64,000 bases of DNA from Bacillus fonticola (GTDB taxonomy: Bacteria > Bacillota > Bacilli > Bacillales > JC228): positions 1,519,501 to 1,583,500 of the forward strand of contig NZ_CP052135.1 of NCBI RefSeq assembly GCF_012955605.1, written 5' to 3'. The notes under the pieces are model-generated. The model was not told the origin of the DNA, did not search any database, and worked only from the letters and a program-made list of their open reading frames with translations. Position numbers and translations under genes: made by a program. Position 1 is the stretch's first letter. Every line of letters starts with the position of its first letter. Positions 8,823 through 18,177 of this stretch are shown one piece after another.

Positions 8823-9587
8823 TTATATCGTCCAATAGGTGATTGTATCGAGAATACCTAGAACAATTAAAATAACCCCTGCCACCCTTTGTACATATAA
8901 GCCAATCTTTCTTCCTTTTTTCAGTACCGAACCACTTGCTCCGAAATACCAAATTAAAAATATGGCAAGAAATAAAGGTAAAGAGGTTCCGACTGCAAAT
9001 AGGCTTGGCAAAACAACCCCATACGGAGTAGAAAGAACGATAGGCATTAACGTAACAAAGAATAAAACAAACATAGTCGGACAAAATCCTAACGAAAAAC
9101 TAACTCCCATTAAAAACGAACCCATCTTCCCCTTTTTAAAAAACTTTTTGGGAACTTCAAATAGTGTTAACGTCCATTTCATCTTGATCATTCCGAGCAT
9201 AAAGATACCAACAATGATGAACATCGGACCTATAACTCTTCTGAACCAAGGGAAATATAATGTGAGCTCGCCCCCAAATTCTCTCCCTAAGGTCCAAACG
9301 AGAGCTCCTAAGCTTGTAAATACTGCAATCTTTCCTAGTGTAAAAAAGATAATGTCGCCCCATGCGATCTCTTTTTGGAGAGACTTATTTCCATATAGCG
9401 TGATCGCGCCAATATTTCCAGTTAATTGGCATGGTGCCATCGCTCCGACAATCCCTAGAAAAAAGGCAAATAACACGGGAACACCTTCAAAACTTTGCAC
9501 AACAGTTAGAAACGGTTGCATCATTGCGTTACTAAGCTGACTGAAAAACTGATATATCTTAATCACCATTTTCTGTTCATCTTTCAA
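8823..9587 (-). CDS. CcdA/SafE-like membrane protein (UreH/TauE family)
   Basis: A 254-residue, six- or seven-segment membrane protein. Two Cys-Pro motifs, GAMAPCQLTGN in the first core segment and GFCPTMFVLFF in the fourth, resemble the redox Cys pair of CcdA and DsbD, which pass electrons across the membrane. NCBI usually names such proteins sulfite exporter TauE/SafE family. The start is uncertain: TTG at 9587 or ATG at 9569, neither with a strong binding site. Lying with lgt, the oxidase and the ATPase, it may deliver electrons to an extracytoplasmic copper protein (inference). Confidence 0.7.
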   Translation of the reverse strand: MKDEQKMVIKIYQFFSQLSNAMMQPFLTVVQSFEGVPVLFAFFLGIVGAMAPCQLTGNIGAITLYGNKSLQKEIAWGDIIFFTLGKIAVFTSLGALVWTLGREFGGELTLYFPWFRRVIGPMFIIVGIFMLGMIKMKWTLTLFEVPKKFFKKGKMGSFLMGVSFSLGFCPTMFVLFFVTLMPIVLSTPYGVVLPSLFAVGTSLPLFLAIFLIWYFGASGSVLKKGRKIGLYVQRVAGVILIVLGILDTITYWTI

Positions 9588-9758
9588 ATGTTAGTGTAAT
9601 TAAAAAGTTTGAAGAAAGTGTGGAGATTGCGTAAAAAGTTATTTTTCTATATCGTGTGGTGCGTTTCAGTCTAGACAGTTCATTTGTCACCTTTTTTCCG
9701 CGTACCGAATAGCTTCATAAATCAAGGAAATGATACTGGCAAGAGGGAGTGAACTTTT

Positions 9759-10670
9759 GTGAAAGAGGGACTTATGTCAACAGATCAAATCGTGCTCATC
9801 GTGACAGCTATAGTAGTAGGCACCCTGTCTCGTGCCTTCACGTTAAATGAGGATTACAGGCAATACCCGAGTTATCCAAACGGATACTTAATCCATCTCA
9901 TCACAGGTTTTGTAGCCGCTGCGCTAGGTGCTGTAGCCATCCCGGCTTTATTAACGAAAAATTTTGTCGCCGTCACATTCCTTACATTGGCCATTCAACA
10001 ATTTAGAGACGTTCGGAAAACTGAGCGGGAAAGTTTAAAAGGACTTGAAGAAACAGAATCTGCATACCGCGGTGATGCTTACATTGATGGGATTGCTAAA
10101 ACGTTTGAAGCACGTAATTATTTTGCATTAATCGTCTCCTTTGCGACCGCTCTCACAATTCAATTAGTAGACCAAGACATTATCTGGATCAATGTGGTAA
10201 GCGGTGTGTTGGTGGGTGTGATCGTGCTCCTTTTCTTACATCGTTTTTCGAAAGGGAAAACGGTCGGTGATATTGCTGATGTAAAAGAAGGCAAAGTTGA
10301 AGTGAAAGGTTCTGAGCTATTCGTCGATGGTATTTACGTATCCAACCTTCTCGGTACAGACAATGCGCAAAAGTTGTTTGAAGAAGAAGGGGTTGCCGTT
10401 GTCGTCTATCCGCGTGAAAGTCATTTTCGCATCACCTTAGATAATTACGGGCAAAGACAGGCGATGGTATTTGAGGCTACGAGATCAATTGGGCTTAAAA
10501 GATATCATTTCACAAGGAAAGATTACGAACAAGGTCGAGTGGTGATTGCTTTAGTCCCTGTTATAAAGGATATCGACAAACTGACAGAGACGGTTAAGAA
10601 TACTCCGTTATTAGAAAGTGTTTGGAAAAGCCACGAGGTGTTAAAAACCAATTTAGCGGGGAGGGAATAA
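9759..10670 (+). CDS. YIEGIA-family membrane protein
   Basis: 303 residues. An N-terminal part with several membrane segments (about 8-25, 40-62, 65-80, 122-142, 147-165) is followed by a soluble domain of about 130 residues. The family's name motif appears as YIDGIA near residue 109. Members occur in endospore formers and their role is unknown. A GTG start at 9759 follows GGGAG; an ATG at 9774 is an alternative. The next gene encodes its partner, four bases downstream. Confidence 0.85.
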   Translation: MKEGLMSTDQIVLIVTAIVVGTLSRAFTLNEDYRQYPSYPNGYLIHLITGFVAAALGAVAIPALLTKNFVAVTFLTLAIQQFRDVRKTERESLKGLEETESAYRGDAYIDGIAKTFEARNYFALIVSFATALTIQLVDQDIIWINVVSGVLVGVIVLLFLHRFSKGKTVGDIADVKEGKVEVKGSELFVDGIYVSNLLGTDNAQKLFEEEGVAVVVYPRESHFRITLDNYGQRQAMVFEATRSIGLKRYHFTRKDYEQGRVVIALVPVIKDIDKLTETVKNTPLLESVWKSHEVLKTNLAGRE

Positions 10671-10673
10671 GCC

Positions 10674-10880
10674 ATGGGGCGTGAATCAAGCGAAAGGCCC
10701 AACTATGAAATACTAGCCTTTCTCACCTTACATAAAGAGAAAGTGTTAAATGGAAATACACTATCCTTATTAGCGAAAGACGAAGAAGAACTAAAAATGA
10801 TGACACAAGACATAGCGAAAGCGATGAAAGCGGATGTTGTGCGGATGAAGTCAGGTGATTACTTGGTGATTCGCGTGTAA
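10674..10880 (+). CDS. Capping-complex subunit for YIEGIA
   Basis: 68 residues, ATG after GGGAGGGAATAAGCC, only 3 bases after the YIEGIA stop codon, so clearly cotranscribed. The size and position match the small partner that NCBI calls capping complex subunit for YIEGIA. The protein is soluble, alpha/beta, with no Cys. Confidence 0.75.
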   Translation: MGRESSERPNYEILAFLTLHKEKVLNGNTLSLLAKDEEELKMMTQDIAKAMKADVVRMKSGDYLVIRV

Positions 10881-11182
10881 TAATACAAGGGGAACCCGAA
10901 TGCTTTACTGTCACAAGACTCATTCCATCTCAACACCCACGAATTATTTTCTGCCCTTCAGGTGAGATTGTGACGTCCACCATGTTGACCGCCTGCATCC
11001 CACCCACGTTTTCCAGCATTTTTCGTCTTCTTTTCACCTTGAGCAAATCGTTTTTATTATACCGCGACGACTGTTTTTTGACTGGTTCGCCTGTTCCCAC
11101 CCCCACTTTCTTCATCGGTCATGATAAAATACGGACATCAGCGGAAATGTGTCCTATTAAGGTGTGAGGTGATAACAGTGTT
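10881..11182. other. Intergenic stretch without a supported gene
   Basis: 302 bp between the YIEGIA pair and the second kinase. A 61-codon minus-strand frame exists (10930-11115) but has no homology I recognise and no clear binding site. No convincing terminator hairpin was found. Confidence 0.5.
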
Positions 11183-12535
11183 ATGAGCCAAATTGCATGG
11201 AAGCTCTCGCTTTTCTTTTGCATCATGTTCTTTGCACTAGAGGGAATTCTTTTGTATGGATTACACAGTACGATGGTCGACGATGAAATACAACGTCAAA
11301 TAGAGGAACTTGCAGCAAAAGGAGAGAGTCATAGAGAAGCTTTGCAAGAGCACTTTACTACAACGACTATGCAACACGTTTTATATATGGAAGAAAACGT
11401 GCCAAGTGAAGTGATGATTATACAACGGAGTGACAAACGAATTTTGGCTACCAGTGTCTCCTCTCCGGATCGAATCTTATCTGAAGATATTCTTTATGCT
11501 ACTTACGAAGAGGCGACGATTGTTGAAGATGATTGGGAAAATGCCCCTTATCTTGTGACTGCCACCCCCCTAAATGAAAACGTTACGGTACTCATGATCG
11601 AACCGACCGAAATTGTGCAACAATACGTACAGCAACTGAGTCAGCATTTTCTCTATATTGCATTTGCAGGCATTCTGATCACGCCTATTGTCATTCTTCT
11701 ATTGTCTCACTGGATCACAAAACCGCTTTTGCAGATGCAAGAAGCGACTAAACAAATGAGTCAAGGGAATTTTTCTGTTGGGATGAACACAACAGGTTCA
11801 GACGAGCTATCGTTACTTGCCCAATCTATTGAAGATTTGGCGTACGATTTAGCGCAGCATCGACGTTTGAGATCTCTATTTCTGGCCAGTGTCTCCCATG
11901 AGTTGCGAACACCGCTTACTTATATCCAAGGATATGCACAGATCGCACAGAAAACAGCAACGAGTAAGGAACGAAGAAACTATGCCCTTTCCATCATCCA
12001 GGAAGAAACTGAGCGTGTTGAGCTCTTACTGCAGGATTTATTTATGTTAGCAAAAGTGGATAGTAATCAATTTTCTATACAGAAAGAAAAACTTCACGTC
12101 AAAGGGTGGCTTCACAAAGTACTCTCCCCTCTCCAACTTGTCTTTGAAGAGGAGGGGAGAGCACTCATAGAAGAAGTGGACGAGGATCGAATTGTGTCCA
12201 TTGATTCAGAACGGGTCCAACAGATGCTTGTAAACGTCATTGATAACGCTAAAAAGTATAGTACTGAAGGTCCGGTAAAAGTCCGTTTCACATCGAAAGG
12301 TCACACTTATCGTTTAGAAGTCATTGACGTTGGACCTGGAATACCTAAGGAGGTGCTAAGCCAAATCGGTCAACCGTATCTGCATGCAACAACCCCGCCT
12401 TCTAGCAAACATGGACTCGGGCTTGGGCTTGCCATTGTCACGAGTATTGCAAAAGCTCACGGCATACAATTTACGTTTCATACGAATGATCCTAAAGGTA
12501 CCATTGCACGTTTTGAGTGGGAGGAAAACAGATGA
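11183..12535 (+). CDS. Two-component sensor histidine kinase
   Basis: 450 residues with membrane segments near 9-27 and 156-176 and a sensor domain between them. HAMP linker, HisKA box ASVSHELRTP (His 239), N box NVIDNAKKYS and glycine box LGLGLAIV follow. ATG after GAGGTGAT. Its last codons overlap the response regulator start (ATGA). Kinase-first order is the reverse of the pair at 4958-7058. Confidence 0.92.
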   Translation: MSQIAWKLSLFFCIMFFALEGILLYGLHSTMVDDEIQRQIEELAAKGESHREALQEHFTTTTMQHVLYMEENVPSEVMIIQRSDKRILATSVSSPDRILSEDILYATYEEATIVEDDWENAPYLVTATPLNENVTVLMIEPTEIVQQYVQQLSQHFLYIAFAGILITPIVILLLSHWITKPLLQMQEATKQMSQGNFSVGMNTTGSDELSLLAQSIEDLAYDLAQHRRLRSLFLASVSHELRTPLTYIQGYAQIAQKTATSKERRNYALSIIQEETERVELLLQDLFMLAKVDSNQFSIQKEKLHVKGWLHKVLSPLQLVFEEEGRALIEEVDEDRIVSIDSERVQQMLVNVIDNAKKYSTEGPVKVRFTSKGHTYRLEVIDVGPGIPKEVLSQIGQPYLHATTPPSSKHGLGLGLAIVTSIAKAHGIQFTFHTNDPKGTIARFEWEENR

Positions 12536-13215
12536 GAAAACGAAGCGCGGTTATTGTTGACGACCAAAAAAGAATGCGTGAATTACTGGAGCTCACTTTG
12601 GAAGAACATTACGAGTGTATACTTTTTGACACTGGTCTTGACGCAATCCATTATGTGAAAAATAACCAATGTGATGTCGTTCTGTTAGATGTAATGATGC
12701 CAGGTCTCACTGGATGGGAGATTTGTCAACAATTACGGGATGTGTCAGATGTCCCCATTGTGATGATTACCGCAAGGACGGAAACAGAGGATATTGTGAA
12801 AGGATTACGTCTTGGAGCGGACGATTACGTAACAAAACCATTCAAAGAAGAAGAGTTACTGGCTAGAATGGAGGCTGTTCAACGGAGAAAAAAAATGCAG
12901 ACAACTCAAGAGCAAATAGGCAAAGGTTTGCAATTAGATGAACTGAGTCATACGGTGGCCTACAACGGCCAATTGATTCCCGTCACTCACAAAGAGTTCG
13001 AGCTCCTTCAGCTTTTTATACAGCATCCGAATCAAGTGCTAAAGAGAGAGCAATTGATTACACGAGCTTGGGGATACAGTACTTTTACTGACGATCGAAC
13101 AGTTGATTCCCATATTCGTAATTTACGAGAAAAGCTTCGTCATGTAGGGTTTCCAGTTGCTGAAACTTTGCTCACAGTTTGGGGTGTCGGCTATAGATGG
13201 GTTCCACATCAATAG
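12532..13215 (+). CDS. OmpR/PhoB-family response regulator
   Basis: 227 residues from the ATG that overlaps the kinase stop as ATGA and follows GGGAGGAAAAC. Receiver domain with DD at 10-11, phospho-acceptor Asp 53 in LLDVMMPG and VTKPF, then the winged-helix DNA-binding domain ending VWGVGYRWV. The next gene, convergent, encodes a copper-storage-like protein, which hints at a metal-linked regulon but does not prove it. Confidence 0.94.
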   Translation: MRKRSAVIVDDQKRMRELLELTLEEHYECILFDTGLDAIHYVKNNQCDVVLLDVMMPGLTGWEICQQLRDVSDVPIVMITARTETEDIVKGLRLGADDYVTKPFKEEELLARMEAVQRRKKMQTTQEQIGKGLQLDELSHTVAYNGQLIPVTHKEFELLQLFIQHPNQVLKREQLITRAWGYSTFTDDRTVDSHIRNLREKLRHVGFPVAETLLTVWGVGYRWVPHQ

Positions 13216-13239
13216 GAGAAATTACTGTTGCCTGATGAG

Positions 13240-13276
13240 TTGGAGCACGCCTACGATCAGGCGTGTCCCATGTTTT
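13240..13276 (+). terminator. Probable terminator after the second two-component pair
   Basis: GGAGCACGCCT pairs with AGGCGTGTCC with one bulged G; a TTTTT run follows after four bases. Moderate quality. It overlaps the stop region of the convergent Cys-rich gene. Confidence 0.45.
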
Positions 13277-13608
13277 TATCTAGCCATTTCTAGACATGAT
13301 TCTGCGCATTTTGCGCATGCGTCCGCACACGACTTACAATGTGCGTTGTGATCAGCATGTTTTCTACACTCTGTGGCACACGCTTCACAAACACTTGCGC
13401 AAAGCTTACAAATCTCTGCACTAAAGGAGCTATGACTCGCCATCGCATTCGCTGCAAACGCACACATCTCAGCACATTCTTTGGAGAGCCGTATACAGTC
13501 TTTCAGCATGTTGATATCATTCTCGCGCAGACAAGCATCATAGCACACGTTGCATTCAGTAAAGCAGGCTAAACATTCCTCAATACACTGTTGAAACTTG
13601 TTGTCCAT
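13276..13608 (-). CDS. Four-helix Cys-rich copper-storage-type protein (Csp/YhjQ, DUF326)
   Basis: 110 residues with about 19 Cys, mostly spaced CxxC, CxxxC and CxxxxxxC along predicted helices (ECLACFTECNVCYDAC, CKLCASVCEACATEC, CKSCADACAKCAESC). This pattern is that of the cytosolic Csp3 copper-storage proteins and Bacillus YhjQ, which bind many Cu(I) ions inside a four-helix bundle. There is no signal peptide, so it is cytosolic. ATG after AAAGGAGCG. It agrees with the copper theme of the block. Confidence 0.88.
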   Translation of the reverse strand: MDNKFQQCIEECLACFTECNVCYDACLRENDINMLKDCIRLSKECAEMCAFAANAMASHSSFSAEICKLCASVCEACATECRKHADHNAHCKSCADACAKCAESCLEMAR

Positions 13609-13783
13609 TAAAATCGCTCCTTTCTATTTACACTTACCTAACATTCCTCACTTGGACACTTTTTATACATGTTGGGATAGGGTTTCCGTTCTTACGGCGG
13701 GAGTGGAAGAATATGGGTAATGATGGGATGGATCATATGGATGAGCCCGAAAGCGAATCCGATAGTGGGAGTAACGAGTGTAG

Positions 13784-13818
13784 AAAAGAAGCGAGTCATA
13801 GGCTTCTCGCTTCTTTTT
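13784..13818. terminator. Terminator downstream of the CotF-like gene
   Basis: AAAAGAAGCGAG pairs with CTCGCTTCTTTT around a 10-base loop, with A and T runs on either side. It ends the minus-strand CotF-like gene and can work in both directions. Confidence 0.8.
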
Positions 13819-13830
13819 GTGCATCATATG

Positions 13831-14340
13831 CTATTCTTCTAGTAGGTGTTGGTAGCGATAATACGTTTTCATTTGCTTCTCACTCGATACTCGTGGTGTA
13901 TAGGTCCACCCCATACTTTCAATTAAGTCAGCATACTCTTTCTCCAACGTCGCTTGTTCCCATGCCATTTTAAAATGGGCTTGCTTCACATGAGGATCTT
14001 TCATCATGAGAGCAGAAGAAAAGTTTGAGTTTGCCATGCTTTTTGTTGCAGAATGTGCCTCTAAGGCAATGTGTTTATCTTCTTCGGTGTGGTGATGCTG
14101 TTCATGAGAAAAGTGTCCGGAAGAATCCATCGCAAACGAATGTGGACGCCCTTCGCTCGGATAAATTAAATCAAGCATCGTATGAACATGCTTTTGCATA
14201 GTCGTGACCTGCGTTGCCAAAATCTTCTTCAATGTACCATTTTGAGTCATTGAGTGATACATCTTAAGCTTGGCAATGACTCCTTCATGAGCGGACAAAT
14301 GATCGGTCATGAATCCAATGTCAATAGCTGGTAATCCCAC
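13831..14340 (-). CDS. CotF-like spore coat protein
   Basis: 169 residues. The GTG start follows AGGAGGGCTAATC. The first 60 residues and the C-terminal 60 resemble the ferritin-like Coat F domain (DHLSAHEGVIAKLKMYHS; VKQAHFKMAWEQATLEKEYADLI). A His-rich linker (HEQHHHTEEDKH) separates them and could bind metal. Probably incorporated in the spore coat. Confidence 0.72.
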   Translation of the reverse strand: MGLPAIDIGFMTDHLSAHEGVIAKLKMYHSMTQNGTLKKILATQVTTMQKHVHTMLDLIYPSEGRPHSFAMDSSGHFSHEQHHHTEEDKHIALEAHSATKSMANSNFSSALMMKDPHVKQAHFKMAWEQATLEKEYADLIESMGWTYTPRVSSEKQMKTYYRYQHLLEE

Positions 14341-14608
14341 GATTAGCCCTCCTTACTTAAACCTATCTGTAATCTATGTAAACGACCTTTTATTTGTGAT
14401 AAACCTTACGAGTCTTTTTTGAAATAGGATCTAACAGAGATGGTTAACTTCAGTACTTGGAGAATTTAGAGTATTCTATTTCCTATTTTTTTGGCGGTTC
14501 CTCCATCCACCTTCTTTTAATCACCAAATTCATACCATCCTCTCCAAAAAACAATGAAGCAAACAATATGTAGCTTTACAGGAAACTCCAGCAAAAAAAC
14601 GTTTTTAC

Positions 14609-15262
14609 TTAACTTAATAGCGCACGAACCCCTTCATAACCAAAATAGATGCCGAAACCAACGAGCGATATACCTGATAGTAGAGAAATGGCTTGTAAGC
14701 TTCTATCGTTTAACCAATTCCGGAAGCCTGTAGTCAATGCAGCAACAAAAACATCCCATAATGTTAATCCTAAAAATATCATCGAACTATAGATTAAAAG
14801 TTCACCAGTTCCATTATCTTCGGCCGTTTTAGCCAGGATGGAGCCATAAATTCCCAACCAAAATAAAATGGAAAGCGGGCTCGTAATAGACATGATAAAT
14901 CCTGTGAGAAAACTTTTACATAATGTATCTTGTTTTCTTTTGTAATCTAAAGTAATGACATTCGCCCGTAACATTCCCTCGATCCCCGAGTAGATTAAAA
15001 TAAAACCACCGAAAAGCCAGAGAAAGATTTTGACAATAGGAACCTCCAAAAAATGAACCATACCAACATACACTAGCAGCATGAAAATAGCATCTGCAAT
15101 CATCGACCCCGCACCTACAATCCATGCATGCCAGAAGCCGTTTCGAATTCCTTGATCAAGTCTGGCCGAGTTTACGGGTCCAATGGGAGCTGCTAAAGTT
15201 AACCCCAAAAAAATATAACTAAGTAATATGCTTACGCTCAAGAACAACCACCCCACTTCCAC
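14609..15262 (-). CDS. LysE/RhtB-family amino-acid exporter
   Basis: Up to 217 residues and six membrane segments, with the family motif LAAPIGPVNSARLDQG near the N-terminus. It exports an amino acid or a similar small solute. The GTG at 15262 has no good binding site; a TTG at 15241 preceded by GTGGGGTGG, giving MSVSILLSYIFLG, is a better start. Confidence 0.85.
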   Translation of the reverse strand: MEVGWLFLSVSILLSYIFLGLTLAAPIGPVNSARLDQGIRNGFWHAWIVGAGSMIADAIFMLLVYVGMVHFLEVPIVKIFLWLFGGFILIYSGIEGMLRANVITLDYKRKQDTLCKSFLTGFIMSITSPLSILFWLGIYGSILAKTAEDNGTGELLIYSSMIFLGLTLWDVFVAALTTGFRNWLNDRSLQAISLLSGISLVGFGIYFGYEGVRALLS

Positions 15263-15393
15263 AAGAACTAATAGCCTGTACAGTCTATGTCAAGGGAGCG
15301 GCGTGTATGTCTTGTCCTATAGAAGCGACATCTATATGCAAGCAAAAGGCAGATTGGAGTTCCAACCTGCCTTAAGAAACTTATATGAGCTTT

Positions 15394-15948
15394 TTATCGC
15401 AATGGCTTTAAAGCGCCACTCCAAGCGATGACTTGATCAAGCATGGCGTTTACTGAATCGACTTGATGATCTGCGGGTTTGAAAACGCTGAATTTCTCGA
15501 AATCTGTGAACAGTGAGAGTCCAACTTGAGCACGTACGTCTGCTACCTGAAGCTCTGCCATGATCAATCGTAACCCCTCAACTGCACGTGTTCCTCCAGC
15601 ACTTCCATATCCTACAAATCCAGCAGCTTTGTTATTCCATTCATTATATAAGTAGTCAATTGCGTTTTTGAGTGCGCCACTAGTCGCGTGATTGTACTCT
15701 GGTGTCACAAAAACATAGCCATCAAATGAGTTGATTTTCGCTGACCAATTTTTTGTATGGTCGTTCGTATATTGACCCATTGATGGTGGCATCGGTTCAT
15801 CAAGTAATGGCAAATGAAAGTCGGCAATATCTACTATTTCAAACTCGGCATCCGTACGTTTATTTGCAATGTCATATACCCAGCGTGAAACTGCCTCGCC
15901 GTTTCGACCCGGGCGTGTGCTTCCGATAATGATCGCTATTTTAGTCAT
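15394..15948 (-). CDS. NADPH-dependent FMN reductase
   Basis: 184 residues of a flavodoxin-like fold. The FMN phosphate loop GSTRPGRNGEAV is at 9-20 and the TPEYNHATSGALKNAIDY motif of this family is present. ATG after GGAGGAATAAAC. It is divergent from an HxlR regulator, a common pairing for redox-responsive oxidoreductases, so that regulator may control it. Confidence 0.92.
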   Translation of the reverse strand: MTKIAIIIGSTRPGRNGEAVSRWVYDIANKRTDAEFEIVDIADFHLPLLDEPMPPSMGQYTNDHTKNWSAKINSFDGYVFVTPEYNHATSGALKNAIDYLYNEWNNKAAGFVGYGSAGGTRAVEGLRLIMAELQVADVRAQVGLSLFTDFEKFSVFKPADHQVDSVNAMLDQVIAWSGALKPLR

Positions 15949-16295
15949 TGTTTATTCCTCCAAAAAATAATGTTATTTCGTACTGGGAAGTTCTCTCAGT
16001 ATGTTAACGAAGCTTTGCTGTAGTTACAGTAAAAAATTGTAACTTACATGCGTGTGTATTAACCACCTCCCTTTCGTCATGGAAAGTTTACACCTGTGTG
16101 GAAATCTCAGTTTAGTTTGTGTTTTATGAGAAATCCTATATCCAACAATTTATGTAAAAATTAACCATATCCCTTTCGTTTCCACCTTGTGCCTTTGCAA
16201 CTAATAAAGTTATACTATCTTGTAGACACATTAAAAGGAAGTAGGCACTTAAAAGTTCCATAGTATAGAAAAGTAAACCATAAGGGGGAGTAAGT

Positions 16296-16646
16296 TTGGG
16301 AAGTGAATGTAAAGTAGAAACAGCCCTTGATATTCTAATAGGAAAATGGAAGCCTGTCATCCTATTTCAATTGTTCCAGAACGGCACGATGAGATTCAGT
16401 GAATTGGAAAGAGCTATTCCAGAGATCACAAAGAAAATGCTCACCACTCAACTCCGGGAATTGGAATATCACGATATTGTTCATCGCGAAATCTATCCGG
16501 TAATTCCTCCAAAAGTGGAATACTCGATCACTGAATATGGAAAAGGCATGACGCCCTTACTGGAAGCGATGAATAGTTGGGGACTATCACATATCCAACA
16601 TTTAAACGAACTATACGGGGATGATCAAGCAGACGAACGGGTTTAA
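16296..16646 (+). CDS. HxlR-family transcriptional regulator
   Basis: 116 residues. TTG start after AGGGGGAG with good spacing; it places a Cys at position 5 (MGSECKVE), the usual redox-sensing Cys of HxlR proteins. The winged-helix signature is ILIGKWKPVILFQLFQNG with MRFSELERAIPEITKKMLT. The divergent FMN reductase gene is the likely target. Confidence 0.9.
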   Translation: MGSECKVETALDILIGKWKPVILFQLFQNGTMRFSELERAIPEITKKMLTTQLRELEYHDIVHREIYPVIPPKVEYSITEYGKGMTPLLEAMNSWGLSHIQHLNELYGDDQADERV

Positions 16647-16666
16647 CCCGGCTCATAAAGCGAAAA

Positions 16667-16704
16667 AACAGTAGCAAAAGCCTGTTAGTGCTTTCGCTAC
16701 TGTT
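16667..16704. terminator. Hairpin terminator between convergent genes
   Basis: AACAGTAGCAAAAGC pairs with GCTTTCGCTACTGTT with one mismatch, flanked by an A run on the left and a short T run on the right. It lies after the HxlR gene and close to the DUF1646 gene end. Confidence 0.8.
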
Positions 16705-16736
16705 CTTTAGTTGATAACTAGTGTTTCGTTTACTAG

Positions 16737-17756
16737 TTATTGAAACATGAAAAAAGCAAAAAAATACACTAGCATCGAAACTAAACCGACTGGTACACCG
16801 AATTTAGCCCACTCTTTACTTGTGATTTTCAACTTGCTGGCAGCGATGATATTTGGGATGTTCCCCGGAATTAACATGCCGCCACTAAGAAGCAACCCTA
16901 ATAAAATCGCTCGTATTGTAAAAGTATCCATCTCTGGGCTAATCTCCGCAGCCGTAAGTGTTGCGTTGTCTAATATGGCTGAAATGATATTAATCCAATA
17001 AAGTATTGCTGGATGAAGCCCTAAAAAGTATTGACGTATCAATGGTTCAAACCCGGCGCCTAAGAAGGTTAGTCCCATCACGAAAAAATAAATTTTTAAC
17101 GCACGGCTAACAATTTCTTCATACCCTTCGCTAGTTCGTTTTTCACTAATTGACTCTTGTATTTTATTTGGTTGACTCACCATGATGGCTGCCATCAACC
17201 CAAACACAACAAGTGCGACAAAAACCTCGGACCCAATTAGTTCGATTAAATAGTAAAAGCCTCCGTCTAGTTTATTGATCGCGATGGTCGAGAGCGGTTC
17301 ACCGATCGGCGATAAAGCTGCCCCAAGCCCTATTGAAAAACAGGCTAACACAACGAAACGAACCTCAGATTTACGGTCAATCCGTAATGCACCTACAATC
17401 AATACGAGTACAAGGGCTGAAATGATGGCTGTGATGACACTTGAAATTAAACCTAAAAATATAACAGTCAGAGCAATAAAAGCTCTATAAGGCATGTGGT
17501 GACGAATGCCTATGATTGTTTTTTCCAAAGGTTTGTGCAACCACTTGAACAATAACCCTGCCACAAATACGGCAACAGTAATATTGACGGGGGCGAATGT
17601 AGCCTCAATGAATAAGGATCTATTTAAGACGCCACTTATAAAAGCGGCAAATAGCCCCATCCCAAATAAGAACATTTCTAGATTTTTTTCCACTGGACTG
17701 AGCAACAACGGCAAAAACAAAACAAGAAGAAAAATCACCAATAAGCCGATAACCAT
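16737..17756 (-). CDS. DUF1646 family membrane protein, putative ion transporter
   Basis: 339 residues, about ten membrane segments. Similar in plan to the ArsB/NhaD ion-transporter superfamily, with half-buried motifs such as GAALSPIGEPLSTIA and ILDNATLTAAEISP. DUF1646 members are uncharacterised; cation transport is an inference from the fold. Monocistronic. Confidence 0.82.
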   Translation of the reverse strand: MVIGLLVIFLLVLFLPLLLSPVEKNLEMFLFGMGLFAAFISGVLNRSLFIEATFAPVNITVAVFVAGLLFKWLHKPLEKTIIGIRHHMPYRAFIALTVIFLGLISSVITAIISALVLVLIVGALRIDRKSEVRFVVLACFSIGLGAALSPIGEPLSTIAINKLDGGFYYLIELIGSEVFVALVVFGLMAAIMVSQPNKIQESISEKRTSEGYEEIVSRALKIYFFVMGLTFLGAGFEPLIRQYFLGLHPAILYWINIISAILDNATLTAAEISPEMDTFTIRAILLGLLLSGGMLIPGNIPNIIAASKLKITSKEWAKFGVPVGLVSMLVYFFAFFMFQ

Positions 17757-18100
17757 TCCTAACCGTCTCCATTTCCATATTTTCCCTTAAATATTCGAAG
17801 AGATGAATATAAGATGGAATGAAACAATTATATGCGGTAGGAAGGACAAACTTTCCGAACTTTTGTCTGAAGATCTATTTGATAAGAGAATCATTCATCG
17901 CAAGGCAACCGTTACTCCATCTTTCGTCATTACATTCCCATTGAGTCATTGAGTATACGGTGATTTCATTGTACTGTCTCTCTCTGTCCAATGTTTTTAT
18001 TAACGATATCAGTCCTCTAATAATGAACAAAAGAAACATCATTCTATTTTACTGGGTTGCAGTTTATATTCCTATTTGGCACTACCTGTCCATCTCATTC
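17757..18100. other. Intergenic stretch, no gene seen
   Basis: AT-rich sequence with no reading frame that has both a start and a binding site. It contains the promoter region of the DUF1646 gene. Confidence 0.5.
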
Positions 18101-18134
18101 AAAAAGCCTCTTCCGTCAATTCAGAAGAGGCTTT
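18101..18134 (-). terminator. Terminator of the MFS gene
   Basis: A perfect 11-bp stem AAAGCCTCTTC / GAAGAGGCTTT, followed on the minus strand by a T run. Confidence 0.85.
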
Positions 18135-18177
18135 AAGATGCTCAAGTAATCGGAGAAAGGCTTCCCGTCAAATACCA

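Noticed and set aside
8803-9540. Long frames antisense and out of frame over the CcdA-like gene (for example the 233-codon plus-strand frame)
   Set aside because: They are shadows of the membrane-protein frame, which alone has a coherent family pattern.
10930-11115. 61-codon minus-strand frame ending IRGC before TGA, considered as another selenoprotein end
   Set aside because: It overlaps no SECIS-like hairpin, has no conserved redox motif, and reading through the TGA runs into the antisense of the YIEGIA partner gene.
13713-13973. 86-codon plus-strand frame starting MGNDGMDHMDEPESESDSG
   Set aside because: It has a fair binding site but runs through a strong terminator and antisense to the CotF-like gene; no homology.
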